Source of the DNA: Oerskovia turbata
GTDB taxonomy: Bacteria > Actinomycetota > Actinomycetes > Actinomycetales > Cellulomonadaceae
Length of the DNA stretch: 64,000 nucleotides
Reading direction: 5' to 3'
NCBI RefSeq assembly: GCF_000718325.1
Contig: NZ_JOFV01000009.1
Span: 1-64,000 of the forward strand
Below, piece after piece: positions 47,431 to 55,277 of this stretch (positions are counted from its first letter, which is position 1; every line of letters starts with the position of its first letter). The position numbers and the translations under genes were made by a program. The notes beneath the pieces are model-generated. The model was given only the letters and a program-made list of their open reading frames with translations, had not been told where the DNA came from and ran no database searches.

Positions 47431-48390
47431 ATGAACCCACCGACGACTCACCGTCTCCCCGACTTCCCCGAGCCCACCCTGGTAGCCGTCAACGGCGTGG
47501 AGCTCGAAGTCTTCGAAGCAGGCAGGCACAACGCCGGACGGCCCGTCGTGCTGTGCCACGGCTGGCCGGAGCACGCCTACTCCTGGCGCCACCAGGTACC
47601 CGCCCTCGTCGCGGCGGGCTATCACGTGATCGTCCCGAACCAGCGTGGTTACGGCGGTTCGTCCCGGCCGGCCGAGGTGACCGAGTACGACATCGAGCAC
47701 CTGGCGGGAGACCTCGTCGCGCTCCTCGACCACTACGGCTACGAGGACGCCACGTTCGTGGGCCACGACTGGGGTGCGTTCGTCGTCTGGGGGCTGACCC
47801 TGCTGCACCCGCACCGGGTCGACCGGGTGATCAACCTGAGCCTGCCCTACCAGGAACGTGGTGAGCGGCCCTGGATCGAGCTCATGGAAGACGTGCTCGG
47901 CGGCGACTTCTACTTCGTCCACTTCAACCGCCGACCGGGCGTCGCGGACGCCGTGCTCGACGAGAACACGTCCCGGTTCCTGCGGAACCTGTACCGGAAG
48001 AACGAGCCGCTCAGAGCACCCGAGCCGGGCATGGCGTTGATGAGTCTCGCCAGGGCGGAGGAACCGCTCGGCGATCCCCTCATGAGCGACGCCGAGCTGG
48101 CCGTGTTCGTGGCCGCGTTCGAGGCGACAGGCTTCACGGGAAGCATCAACTGGTACCGGAACCTCGACCGCAACTGGCGCCAGCTGGCGGACGCAGACCC
48201 CGTCATCAAGCAACCCGCGCTCATGATCCACGGCTCCCGGGACATGGTCGCGAGGTCGGAGAGGCTCGCCGAGTTCGTGCCCGACGTGGACGTGGTCGAC
48301 CTGGACTGCGGTCACTGGATCCAGCAGGAGCTGCCGGAGGAGACGAACCGGGTGATCCTCACCTGGCTGGCACAGCAGGACGCCACGTAG
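47431..48390 (+). CDS. Epoxide hydrolase-like alpha/beta hydrolase
   Basis: 319 residues. Oxyanion HGWPEHAYSW, nucleophile Asp113 in FVGHDWGAF, and late catalytic His in DCGHWIQ. It opens epoxides or hydrolyses esters in the cytosol; the cap domain (~135-240) has Tyr residues (INWYRNLDRNWRQL) that would hold the epoxide oxygen. Its codons are slightly less GC-biased than neighbours. It starts at ATG 47431 after a non-coding in-frame stretch and stands inside the interrupted tad locus. Confidence 0.88.
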   Translation: MNPPTTHRLPDFPEPTLVAVNGVELEVFEAGRHNAGRPVVLCHGWPEHAYSWRHQVPALVAAGYHVIVPNQRGYGGSSRPAEVTEYDIEHLAGDLVALLDHYGYEDATFVGHDWGAFVVWGLTLLHPHRVDRVINLSLPYQERGERPWIELMEDVLGGDFYFVHFNRRPGVADAVLDENTSRFLRNLYRKNEPLRAPEPGMALMSLARAEEPLGDPLMSDAELAVFVAAFEATGFTGSINWYRNLDRNWRQLADADPVIKQPALMIHGSRDMVARSERLAEFVPDVDVVDLDCGHWIQQELPEETNRVILTWLAQQDAT

Positions 48391-48552
48391 CGGCTCGGAG
48401 GGGCCCGCCGGACCGGGCCGGGCCGTCCACAGGACGCCTGCGGGGGGCTCCATCCACAGCGGCGCCGCTCGGCCCAGCGGCCCGGGGCCCGGGCCCGCCA
48501 CAGTGGGCGGCACGGCGCGCGACGGGCGGGCCACGACCAGGAGGAGACACCC

Positions 48553-48765
48553 ATGAAGGTTGTGCACGGAGCGAGAGCGGGGTGGGCGGGGCTGCTCGCC
48601 CGCGTCCGCGGCGAGGACCCGGAGGCCGGTCTCGCGACCGCCGAGTACGCGGTGGCGACCATCGCGGCGGTCGGGTTCGCCGGACTGCTCATCGCGATCC
48701 TCAAGAGCGGCGAGGTGCGCGAGATGCTGCTCGGCATCGTCCAGCGCGCCCTGTCGATCGGATGA
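48553..48765 (+). CDS. DUF4244 protein (Flp-pilin-like)
   Basis: 70 residues: short basic lead, then EAGLATAEYAVATIAAVGFAGLLIAIL, a class III-like pilin helix with the Glu-Tyr pair typical of Flp prepilins (G/E..EY). It is the probable major pilin of the tad system. ATG 48553 has AGGAGG upstream. It is followed by TadE- and TadG-like genes with ATGA/GTGA overlaps. Confidence 0.85.
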   Translation: MKVVHGARAGWAGLLARVRGEDPEAGLATAEYAVATIAAVGFAGLLIAILKSGEVREMLLGIVQRALSIG

Positions 48766-49148
48766 GGGTGACGGCCACCAGCGTGCGGTGGCGGCTCGGG
48801 CGCAGGTTCTGCGACCGTGAACGCGGCACCGTGACCGCCGAGCTCGCGCTCGCGCTGCCCGCGGTCGTCCTCGTGCTGGTGGCCGTCCTCACGCTCGCAG
48901 CGGCGGCGAACGCGCAGCTCCAGGCCGCCGACGCCGCGCGCGCCGCCGCCCGGGCCGTCGCGATCGGCGAGGACGACGCGGCGGTGCGCGCCGTCGTCGG
49001 GCAGGTCGCCGGGCCCGACGCCACGGTGACCGTCACGCGCGTCGACCCGTGGGTCGAGGTGCGGGTCGCCCAGCCCGTGGTCGGCGGCTGGTTGTCGCGC
49101 TCTCCGCTCCAGGCGCGCGGGGCGGCGGTCGCGTGGAGCGAGCCGTGA
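48762..49148 (+). CDS. TadE-like pseudopilin
   Basis: 128 residues. RERGTVTAELALALPAVVLVLVAVLTLA is the TadE prepilin signature (E-rich start of a hydrophobic helix), and the external part is short. It is a minor pilin for Flp pilus assembly. ATG 48762 overlaps the DUF4244 stop; its own stop overlaps the next start. Confidence 0.88.
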   Translation: MRVTATSVRWRLGRRFCDRERGTVTAELALALPAVVLVLVAVLTLAAAANAQLQAADAARAAARAVAIGEDDAAVRAVVGQVAGPDATVTVTRVDPWVEVRVAQPVVGGWLSRSPLQARGAAVAWSEP

Positions 49149-49498
49149 GGCCACGCGACCGCGGCTCGGGAACCGTGCTGGCGCTCGGCCTCATCGCGGT
49201 CGCCCTGGTGCTGGGGCTCGCCCTCGCGGCGCTCGCCTCGGCCCAGGGGGCCCGCGGCAGGGCGCAGGCAGCGGCCGACCTCGCGGCGCTCGCCGCGGCG
49301 ACCGCCCTCCAGCGAGGGTGGGAGGCCTGCCCGACGGCGCGGGAGACCGCGGAGCGCAACGGCGCCGTGGTCGTCACCTGCGACGAGCAGGGACGCGGGG
49401 TCGTCCGGGTCGACGTCACGCGCGAGGCGACGGGGTGGGCCGGGGTGCTGGGCACCGCGCGGGCTGCGGCACGCGCGGGACCGCTGTCGGCGCGGTGA
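49145..49498 (+). CDS. Rv3654c-like TadE/TadG-type protein
   Basis: 117 residues: DRGSGTVLALGLIAVALVLGLALAALASA is the TadG/TadE-like helix, followed by ARGRAQAAADLAALAAATAL, typical of the Rv3654c group (helicase/secretion neighbourhood TadE-like). One Cys pair (C in EACPTA and VTCDEQ). GTG 49145 overlaps the previous stop. Last gene of the pilin half. Confidence 0.85.
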   Translation: MRPRDRGSGTVLALGLIAVALVLGLALAALASAQGARGRAQAAADLAALAAATALQRGWEACPTARETAERNGAVVVTCDEQGRGVVRVDVTREATGWAGVLGTARAAARAGPLSAR

Positions 49499-49601
49499 GC
49501 GGACATCGACGGCCAGCGGCCGCCTGTGCCATGCTCCGCCCGGCTCGTTGTTCGAGGGTCCAACGACACCCGGGTCCCCGGGGCACCGGGCAGGGGGAGA
49601 C

Positions 49602-50138
49602 ATGGACATCACGATCGAGCGGCGCACCGTCGCGACGGTGCTGGGGGCGCTCGGGCTGGTCGGGGCCATCGGGCTGCTCACGACCCTTCTCCTGGGCGGT
49701 GAGCAGGCCCCCGCGCACGCGGCTCCGGCGAGCATGAACAGCGACCAGGCGCGGCGGATCACGCAGTCCCCGCACCAGGGGACCATGGCACTGCCCGTCG
49801 ACTCTCCCCGGGCCGACTTCCTCTTCGTGACCCGTGTCGAGCGCGACCGGTTCGAGATGGCCTTCCAGCACGGCGGGCTGCAGATCGTGATCTGCGACCA
49901 GCCGGACGACGTCGACTCGGCCTGCTCGGGCGACGGTGTGCGGATGCTGCGTGACGAGGTGGTCGACGGGCGTCGTGTGCGCGTCGCCGAGATGGGCATC
50001 GCCGTGGACCTCGCGACGCACGTCGCGACCGAGTCCGAGCCGCACCACGTCGCGGTCTACGAGTACTGGACGGGTGTCACGCTCGCCCGTGGCGAGGTCC
50101 CTGCCTGGCTCGATGAGCAGGTGCTGCAGCAGGAGTGA
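49602..50138 (+). CDS. Secreted or membrane-anchored hypothetical protein
   Basis: 178 residues: signal-anchor TVATVLGALGLVGAIGLLTTLLL (residues ~9-31) and an external domain with two Cys (ICDQPDDVDSACSGDG), probably one disulfide. I do not recognise the domain. ATG 49602 follows AGGGGGAGA. It may be linked to the tad genes by position only. It ends in TGATCA shared with the convergent helicase. Confidence 0.6.
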   Translation: MDITIERRTVATVLGALGLVGAIGLLTTLLLGGEQAPAHAAPASMNSDQARRITQSPHQGTMALPVDSPRADFLFVTRVERDRFEMAFQHGGLQIVICDQPDDVDSACSGDGVRMLRDEVVDGRRVRVAEMGIAVDLATHVATESEPHHVAVYEYWTGVTLARGEVPAWLDEQVLQQE

Positions 50139-52880
50139 TCACGCGGGCGCGTACGCGAGCACCGCGTCGAGCAGGCGGACCGCCGTGGCCTTGTCCAGCG
50201 GGTTGTTGAAGTTGCCGCACTTGGGTGACTGCACGCACGCCGGGCAGCCGTCCGCGCACGGGCAGCGTGAGATCGCGGCCCGGGTCGCGCGCAGCCACGT
50301 CGCGCCCAGGTGGAACCCCCGCTCGGCGAAGCCCGCACCGCCGGGGTACGCGTCGTACACGAACACCGTCGCCTGCTCGGTGTCGACGTGCATCGCGGTC
50401 GAGACCCCGCCCAGGTCCCAGCGGTCGCACGTCGCGAGCAGGGGGAGGAGCCCGATCGACGCGTGCTCGGCCGCGTGCAGCGCTCCCGGCGCAGTGTCGG
50501 CGTCGATGCCGGCGGCCTCGAGCACGTCGGCCGGGACCGTCCACCACACGGCGGTCGTCGGGAGCGTGTGCTCGGGCAGGTCGAGCGGTTCGGTGCCCAG
50601 GATCTGCAGGTCCGGCAGGCGTCGGCGCTGGAAGCTCACGACCTGGCTCGTGACCTCGACCGGCCCGAACCCCCAGCCGATCGGCCCCCACCAGCGCTGG
50701 ATCGCGGGGTGCGCGGCGTCGTTCGGGGCCGTGCCCTGCGGGACGGACGGCTGGTCGCCCGGGGTGGGCTCCGCCGTCGGGCCTGCGCTCGGCGACGCGA
50801 CCTCGCCCGGTTCGAGCGGGGCCTCGCCCGGCTCGTCGTCGCGGACGCCGTGGATCGCGATCTCCGTGACGGAGCGCGACCACGTCCCGAAGTCGACGTC
50901 CCGGCGCGCGACGAGCGCGACGCCGTCCCGCAGGTCGAGGGACTCCACGACGTAGCTCACGCCCTGGTGGACGTAGACCGCGCCGTCGTGGACCGAGCCG
51001 TCGGCCGAGGCCGCGTCGACCGTGCCGAGCAGGCGCCCCGTGCCGGCCTCGACGACGCGCACGGGCGAGCCGCCCGAGCCGCGCAGGTCCGTCATCGCGG
51101 CGGCGGACCGGGCATGGGTCCAGTACCACCCGGACGCCCGACGGCGCAGCGCACCCCGCGCGACCAGCACGCCCAGGAGCTCGGTCACCGCGGCGGGGTC
51201 GCCGAACTGGGGGAGGTCGGACTGCCGGAGCGGGACCTCTGCGGCCGCCGCGCACAGGTGCGGCGCGAGGACGTACGGGTTGGCGGGGTCGAAGACGGTG
51301 GCCTCCAGGGGCGCCGCGAAGATCGCCTCGGGGTGGTGCACGAGGTAGGTGTCGAGCGGGTCCTCGCGCGCGACGAACGCGACCAGGCCGTCGGCCCCGG
51401 CCCTCCCCGCGCGCCCGGCCTGCTGCCAGACCGACATGCGCGTGCCCGGCCACCCCGCGATGAGCACCGCGTCGAGGCCCGAGATGTCGACCCCGAGCTC
51501 GAGCGCGTTGGTCGTCGCGAGGCCGCGGATCGCGCCGCTGCGCAGCGCCTGCTCGAGCTCCCGGCGTTCCTCGGGGAGGTATCCGCCGCGGTAGGCCGCG
51601 ACGCGGCGTGCGAGCTGGGGCGAGACGACGCGCAGGTGGTCCTGCGTCTGGGTGGCAACAGCCTCGGCGCCTCGGCGCGAGCGCGTGAACGCGAGCGTGC
51701 GGGCCCCTGCTGCCGTGAGGTCGGCCAGGAGGTCCGCGACCTCGGCCGTCGCGGACCGGCGCGGGCGCTCGGGGGAGTCGCCCGGGGTCGCGGGCTCGTC
51801 GGGGTCGCGCGTGAGACCCAGCTCGTCGTGGGCCGTGGGGTCGATCAGCAGGGCCTCGGCGAGGGCCGCGTCGGCCGCCGGGTCGTTCGCCGCTGCCGCC
51901 CTGGCCTGCGCGGCCTCGTAGCCCAGGACCTCGGGTGGCTGCCACAGCGCGAACGTCTTGCGCCCGGCGGGGCTCGTGTCGGCGTCGACCGTGACGATCT
52001 GCTCGGGCGGGACCCCGATGAGGCGGCCCGCGCTCACGGCGGGGTCGGCCGTCGTGGCTGACGCGACGACGAACGTGAGACCTCTCCTCGGGGCGCTGCT
52101 GTCAGAACGAGCGTGACCTCGAGTGCTCGCTGGTTCTGACACGCTGGCCTGTGGCGCGGGCAGCGCCGGTGCGTAGTGCGCCGCGAGCCGTGCGAGGCGC
52201 CGCAGCACGAGGGCCACGTGGGCCCCGAACACGCCCCGGTAGGAGTGCCCCTCGTCGACGACGACGTAGCGCAGGTTGCGCAGGAACCGCGCCCAGCGCC
52301 GGTGGTTGGGCAGGAGCGCGAAGTGCAGGAAGTCGGGGTTGGTCAGGACGACGTCGGCGTACTCCTGCACCCACTTGCGCTCCTCGAACGACGTGTCACC
52401 GTCGCACGTCGAGACCTTGACGTCGCCCGTGCGGGAGGCGTCGAGGAGGCGTTGGAGGCCGTCGACCTGGTCGGCCGCGAGGGCCTTGGTCGGGCTCAGG
52501 TAGAGGACGGTGCCGCGCGTGCGGGCACTCTCGATCCGGCCCGGGGCCAGAGTCTCCGCCGCGCGGTCGGCGCGCACCGCGCTGAGCGCAGGCAACCAGA
52601 ACGCGAGCGACTTGCCCGAGCCGGTCGACGTCGCGAGCGCGACGTGGCGCCCCGACCAGGCGGCCTCGGCGGCCTCGACCTGGTGCGACCACGGTCGATC
52701 GACGCCCATCGAGCGGTAGCCCGCGACGAGCGACGCGTCGGCCCAGGCGGGCCAGTCCGCCTGCCGCCCGGGGCGACCGGGCAGGTGCTCGACGTGCGTC
52801 AGCCGGTCGGCGCGGCGGCCGCCCGCGAGCAGGACGTCGAGGAGGACGCCCGGTTCCGGGGTTCGCGACGGGCTGGGCAC
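50139..52880 (-). CDS. MrfA/YprA-like DEAD/DEAH helicase with DUF1998 zinc domain
   Basis: 913 residues. Helicase core: PWSHQVEAAEAAWSG, Walker A TSTGSGKS, YLSPTKALA, DEGH in VVVDEGHSYRG, ATTNALELGVDISGLDAV and QQAGRAGR. The C-terminal DUF1998 region has the four-Cys cluster CPCADGCPACVQSPKCGN. Related proteins (MrfA in Bacillus, Rv3649) unwind DNA for mitomycin-lesion repair. Residues about 247-260 (VSEPASTRGHARSD) are a 42-bp palindrome translated in frame, between the DEGH and SAT motifs. GTG 52880. Confidence 0.93.
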   Translation of the reverse strand: MPSPSRTPEPGVLLDVLLAGGRRADRLTHVEHLPGRPGRQADWPAWADASLVAGYRSMGVDRPWSHQVEAAEAAWSGRHVALATSTGSGKSLAFWLPALSAVRADRAAETLAPGRIESARTRGTVLYLSPTKALAADQVDGLQRLLDASRTGDVKVSTCDGDTSFEERKWVQEYADVVLTNPDFLHFALLPNHRRWARFLRNLRYVVVDEGHSYRGVFGAHVALVLRRLARLAAHYAPALPAPQASVSEPASTRGHARSDSSAPRRGLTFVVASATTADPAVSAGRLIGVPPEQIVTVDADTSPAGRKTFALWQPPEVLGYEAAQARAAAANDPAADAALAEALLIDPTAHDELGLTRDPDEPATPGDSPERPRRSATAEVADLLADLTAAGARTLAFTRSRRGAEAVATQTQDHLRVVSPQLARRVAAYRGGYLPEERRELEQALRSGAIRGLATTNALELGVDISGLDAVLIAGWPGTRMSVWQQAGRAGRAGADGLVAFVAREDPLDTYLVHHPEAIFAAPLEATVFDPANPYVLAPHLCAAAAEVPLRQSDLPQFGDPAAVTELLGVLVARGALRRRASGWYWTHARSAAAMTDLRGSGGSPVRVVEAGTGRLLGTVDAASADGSVHDGAVYVHQGVSYVVESLDLRDGVALVARRDVDFGTWSRSVTEIAIHGVRDDEPGEAPLEPGEVASPSAGPTAEPTPGDQPSVPQGTAPNDAAHPAIQRWWGPIGWGFGPVEVTSQVVSFQRRRLPDLQILGTEPLDLPEHTLPTTAVWWTVPADVLEAAGIDADTAPGALHAAEHASIGLLPLLATCDRWDLGGVSTAMHVDTEQATVFVYDAYPGGAGFAERGFHLGATWLRATRAAISRCPCADGCPACVQSPKCGNFNNPLDKATAVRLLDAVLAYAPA
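52100..52141. repeat. 42-bp palindrome, copy 9 (inside helicase)
   Basis: On the minus strand TGTCAGAACCAGCGAGCAC through GGTCACGCTCGTTCTGACA. Forty-two bases are 14 codons, so the frame is kept; the TGA present in the perfect copies is absent. It codes an extra peptide in a linker. Confidence 0.93.
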
Positions 52881-52972
52881 GTCTCAGAGTCTCCCACCTG
52901 GCACCTGCGGGCACCGAACCGTCGAGCGGGCACTGCCCCGAGGGCGACGAGGCGGAACGTTCTGCGCGACGC

Positions 52973-53001
52973 GGTGCGCGAGGGCTTCTACCTCGCGCAC
53001 C
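52973..53001 (-). terminator. Hairpin downstream of apeB
   Basis: GGTGCGCGAGG and CCTCGCGCACC, an 11-bp perfect stem with a 7-base loop, in the 160-base gap after the aminopeptidase; likely ends that transcript. Confidence 0.65.
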
Positions 53002-53041
53002 ACGTTCTCCCTCGGTGACCGGTGACGGGCGTCCGCCGGTC

Positions 53042-54415
53042 TCAGCCCGCGAACACCTGCCCGATCGCGCGGGACAGGTAGTACGGGTCCGCGACGGCCG
53101 TGAGCTCGCGCGCCGAGTGCATCGAGAGGATGGGCGCGCCGACGTCGACCGTCCGGATACCGAGGCGGGTCGCGGTCAGCGGCCCGATCGTCGACCCGCA
53201 CGGCACCGTGTTCTCCGAGACGAACTCCTGGCTCGGGACCCCGGCCGCCGCGCAGGCCGCGGCCCAGGCCGCTGCCCCGTGGGCGTCGGTCGCGTACCGC
53301 TGGTTGGCGTTGATCTTGAGGATCGGGCCACCGCCTGCCACGGGGCGGTTGGCCGGGTCGTGCCGCTCCGGGTAGTTGGGGTGGACCGAGTGCCCGACGT
53401 CGCTCGACACGCACAGCGACCCCGCGAGCGCGCGGTACCGGTCCTCGGCGCCGGCCCCGGACCCGCCGCTGATGCGCGACAGGACGTCCGCGAGGAACGG
53501 CCCGCTGGCCCCCGAGCGCGTCTCGCTGCCGATCTCCTCGTGGTCGAACGCCGCGAGGACCGCGATCGGTGCCTCACCGCCCGGGGTTCCGGTCTCGGTC
53601 CCGGCAGCCGCCTCCAGCAGCGCGACGAGTCCCGCGTGCACCGAGAGCAGGTTGTCGAGCCGTCCCGAGGCGAGCAGCTCCTCGTGCGCACCGAAGATCC
53701 GCGGCGCCTGCGTGTCCGCCACGACGAGGTCGTACCCGCCGACCTCCGCGGCCCGGACGCCCGCGTGCTCGGCGAGGAGCGCGAGCAGGTCGGCGTCGGG
53801 GGCGTCGGGCGCACCGAGGCCCCATACGGGCTGGGTGTGGCGCTGCTTGTCGAGCTTCAGGCCGTCGTTCGCGGTGCGGTCGAGGTGGATCGCGAGCTGC
53901 GGGATGCGCAGCAGGGGGCCGGTCCGCACGAGGTGGCTGCGGCCGTCGAGCGTCACGAGCCGACCGGCGAGCTCGAGCTCGCGGTCGAGCCACGAGTTGA
54001 GCAGCGGCCCGCCGTAGACCTCGACGCCGGCCTGCCACCAGCCCTCGCGGCCCGTGGTGGGCCTGGGCTTGAGCTTGAACCCGGGGGAGTCGGTGTGCGC
54101 GCCGAGGATCGCGAAGGGTGTCGTCGGGGTCGCGCCCGCGGGCGTGACCCAGGCGATGACGGCACCGTCCCGCACGACGACGTAGCGGCCCCCGGCGGCC
54201 TGCTGCGGCCAGGCGTCGGCCTCGTCGAGCAGCGTGAAGCCCGCCTCGACGGTGCGGCGCGCGACCTCGTGGGCCGCGTGGAACGACGAGGGCGAGGCCT
54301 CGACGAATCGTGCGAGGTCCTCCGCGTGGGCTCGCGCCTGCGGGGACGGGCCCCGTGGGGTGGCGACCACGGGAGGGGTGGGACGGGTGGGGGCGGGGGC
54401 TGCGTCGTCGGGCAT
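53042..54415 (-). CDS. M18 family aminopeptidase
   Basis: 457 residues, two zinc ions per subunit expected. Ligand motifs: GAHTDSPGFKLKP (His and Asp), AAFDHEEIGS (Asp bridging, Glu as base, Glu ligand), SSDVGHSVHPNYPERH, and the late LSMHSARE (His). The family forms dodecamers and removes N-terminal acidic or neutral residues from peptides in the cytosol. ATG 54415; it diverges from the methyltransferase gene by 51 bases. Confidence 0.95.
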   Translation of the reverse strand: MPDDAAPAPTRPTPPVVATPRGPSPQARAHAEDLARFVEASPSSFHAAHEVARRTVEAGFTLLDEADAWPQQAAGGRYVVVRDGAVIAWVTPAGATPTTPFAILGAHTDSPGFKLKPRPTTGREGWWQAGVEVYGGPLLNSWLDRELELAGRLVTLDGRSHLVRTGPLLRIPQLAIHLDRTANDGLKLDKQRHTQPVWGLGAPDAPDADLLALLAEHAGVRAAEVGGYDLVVADTQAPRIFGAHEELLASGRLDNLLSVHAGLVALLEAAAGTETGTPGGEAPIAVLAAFDHEEIGSETRSGASGPFLADVLSRISGGSGAGAEDRYRALAGSLCVSSDVGHSVHPNYPERHDPANRPVAGGGPILKINANQRYATDAHGAAAWAAACAAAGVPSQEFVSENTVPCGSTIGPLTATRLGIRTVDVGAPILSMHSARELTAVADPYYLSRAIGQVFAG

Positions 54416-54466
54416 GGGTCCATTGTCCGCCCGTGAGCGGGGCCGGGTAGTAGCGTGAGTCCCGCC

Positions 54467-55267
54467 ATGAGCCCGTCAGACGTCGTGTCCACCCTGCGTG
54501 CTGCGGGGTGCGTGTTCGCCGAGGAGGAGGCCGACCTCCTCCGTGCGGCCGCCACCTCCCCGGCCGAGCTGGACGACATGGTGGCGAGCCGGGTGGCGGG
54601 GCTGCCCCTGGAGCAGGTCCTGGGCTGGGCGGAGTTCTGCGGGCTACGCATCCTGGTCGAGCCGACGGTGTTCGTGCCGCGACGCCGCACCGAGGTCCTC
54701 GCGTCGCTCGCGAGCGGGCTCACGGGGGAGCGCGCGACGGTCGTGGACCTGTGCTGCGGCACGGGCGCGCTGGGGGCGGTGCTGCGGGCGGCGCACCCGG
54801 GCATCGACCTGCACGCAGCGGACATCGATCCCGCCGCGGTGCGCAGCGCCCGCCGGAACCTCGATGGACAAGTGCACGAGGGTGATCTGTACAACGCCTT
54901 GCCGGTGCGTCTGCGCGGGAACGTCGACGTCCTCGTCGTCAACGCCCCCTACGTCCCGACCGACGCGATCGAGACCATGCCGCCCGAGGCGAGGATCCAC
55001 GAGGCGCGCGTCGCGCTCGACGGCGGTCACGACGGCCTCGACGTGCACCGCCGCGTCGCCGCCGACGCAGCGTCCTGGCTGGCCCCCGGCGGCCACCTCC
55101 TGATCGAGACGAGCGAGCACCAGGCGCCCGTCGCCGTCGGGCTCCTCGAGCGTGCGGGACTCCTGGCGAGCATCGAGACCGACGACGAGCTCGGGGCGAC
55201 GGTCGTGATCGGCGAGAAGCCGGTAGCGCCCCGGGACGGGGCCGTCCCGCCCAGGCCCGCCCCGTAG
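54467..55267 (+). CDS. Putative protein N5-glutamine methyltransferase (TIGR03704 type)
   Basis: 266 residues, HemK/PrmC-like. N-terminal helical region LPLEQVLGWAEFCGLRILV, SAM motif I VVDLCCGTGALGA, acidic DIDPAAVRSARRNL and the catalytic motif NAPYVP in place of the normal NPPY; TIGR03704 proteins have this variant, so it may methylate something other than release factors. The stop TAG is also the first three bases of the rlmC -10 box. ATG 54467 preferred over GTG 54455. Confidence 0.85.
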   Translation: MSPSDVVSTLRAAGCVFAEEEADLLRAAATSPAELDDMVASRVAGLPLEQVLGWAEFCGLRILVEPTVFVPRRRTEVLASLASGLTGERATVVDLCCGTGALGAVLRAAHPGIDLHAADIDPAAVRSARRNLDGQVHEGDLYNALPVRLRGNVDVLVVNAPYVPTDAIETMPPEARIHEARVALDGGHDGLDVHRRVAADAASWLAPGGHLLIETSEHQAPVAVGLLERAGLLASIETDDELGATVVIGEKPVAPRDGAVPPRPAP

Positions 55268-55270
55268 GAT
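55265..55270 (+). promoter_or_regulatory. -10 box of rlmC overlapping a stop codon
   Basis: TAGGAT; its first three bases are the stop of the preceding gene. The gap to ATG 55278 is 7 bases, so the rlmC mRNA is probably leaderless. Confidence 0.5.
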
Positions 55271-55277
55271 CGGGGGA

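Noticed and set aside
46659..47432. Long minus-strand frame across the DGPF gene as one protein
   Set aside because: Its N-terminal two thirds are out of frame with the DGPF protein; only its last part (EAVALLPQL onward) is meaningful, as part of the remnant gene.
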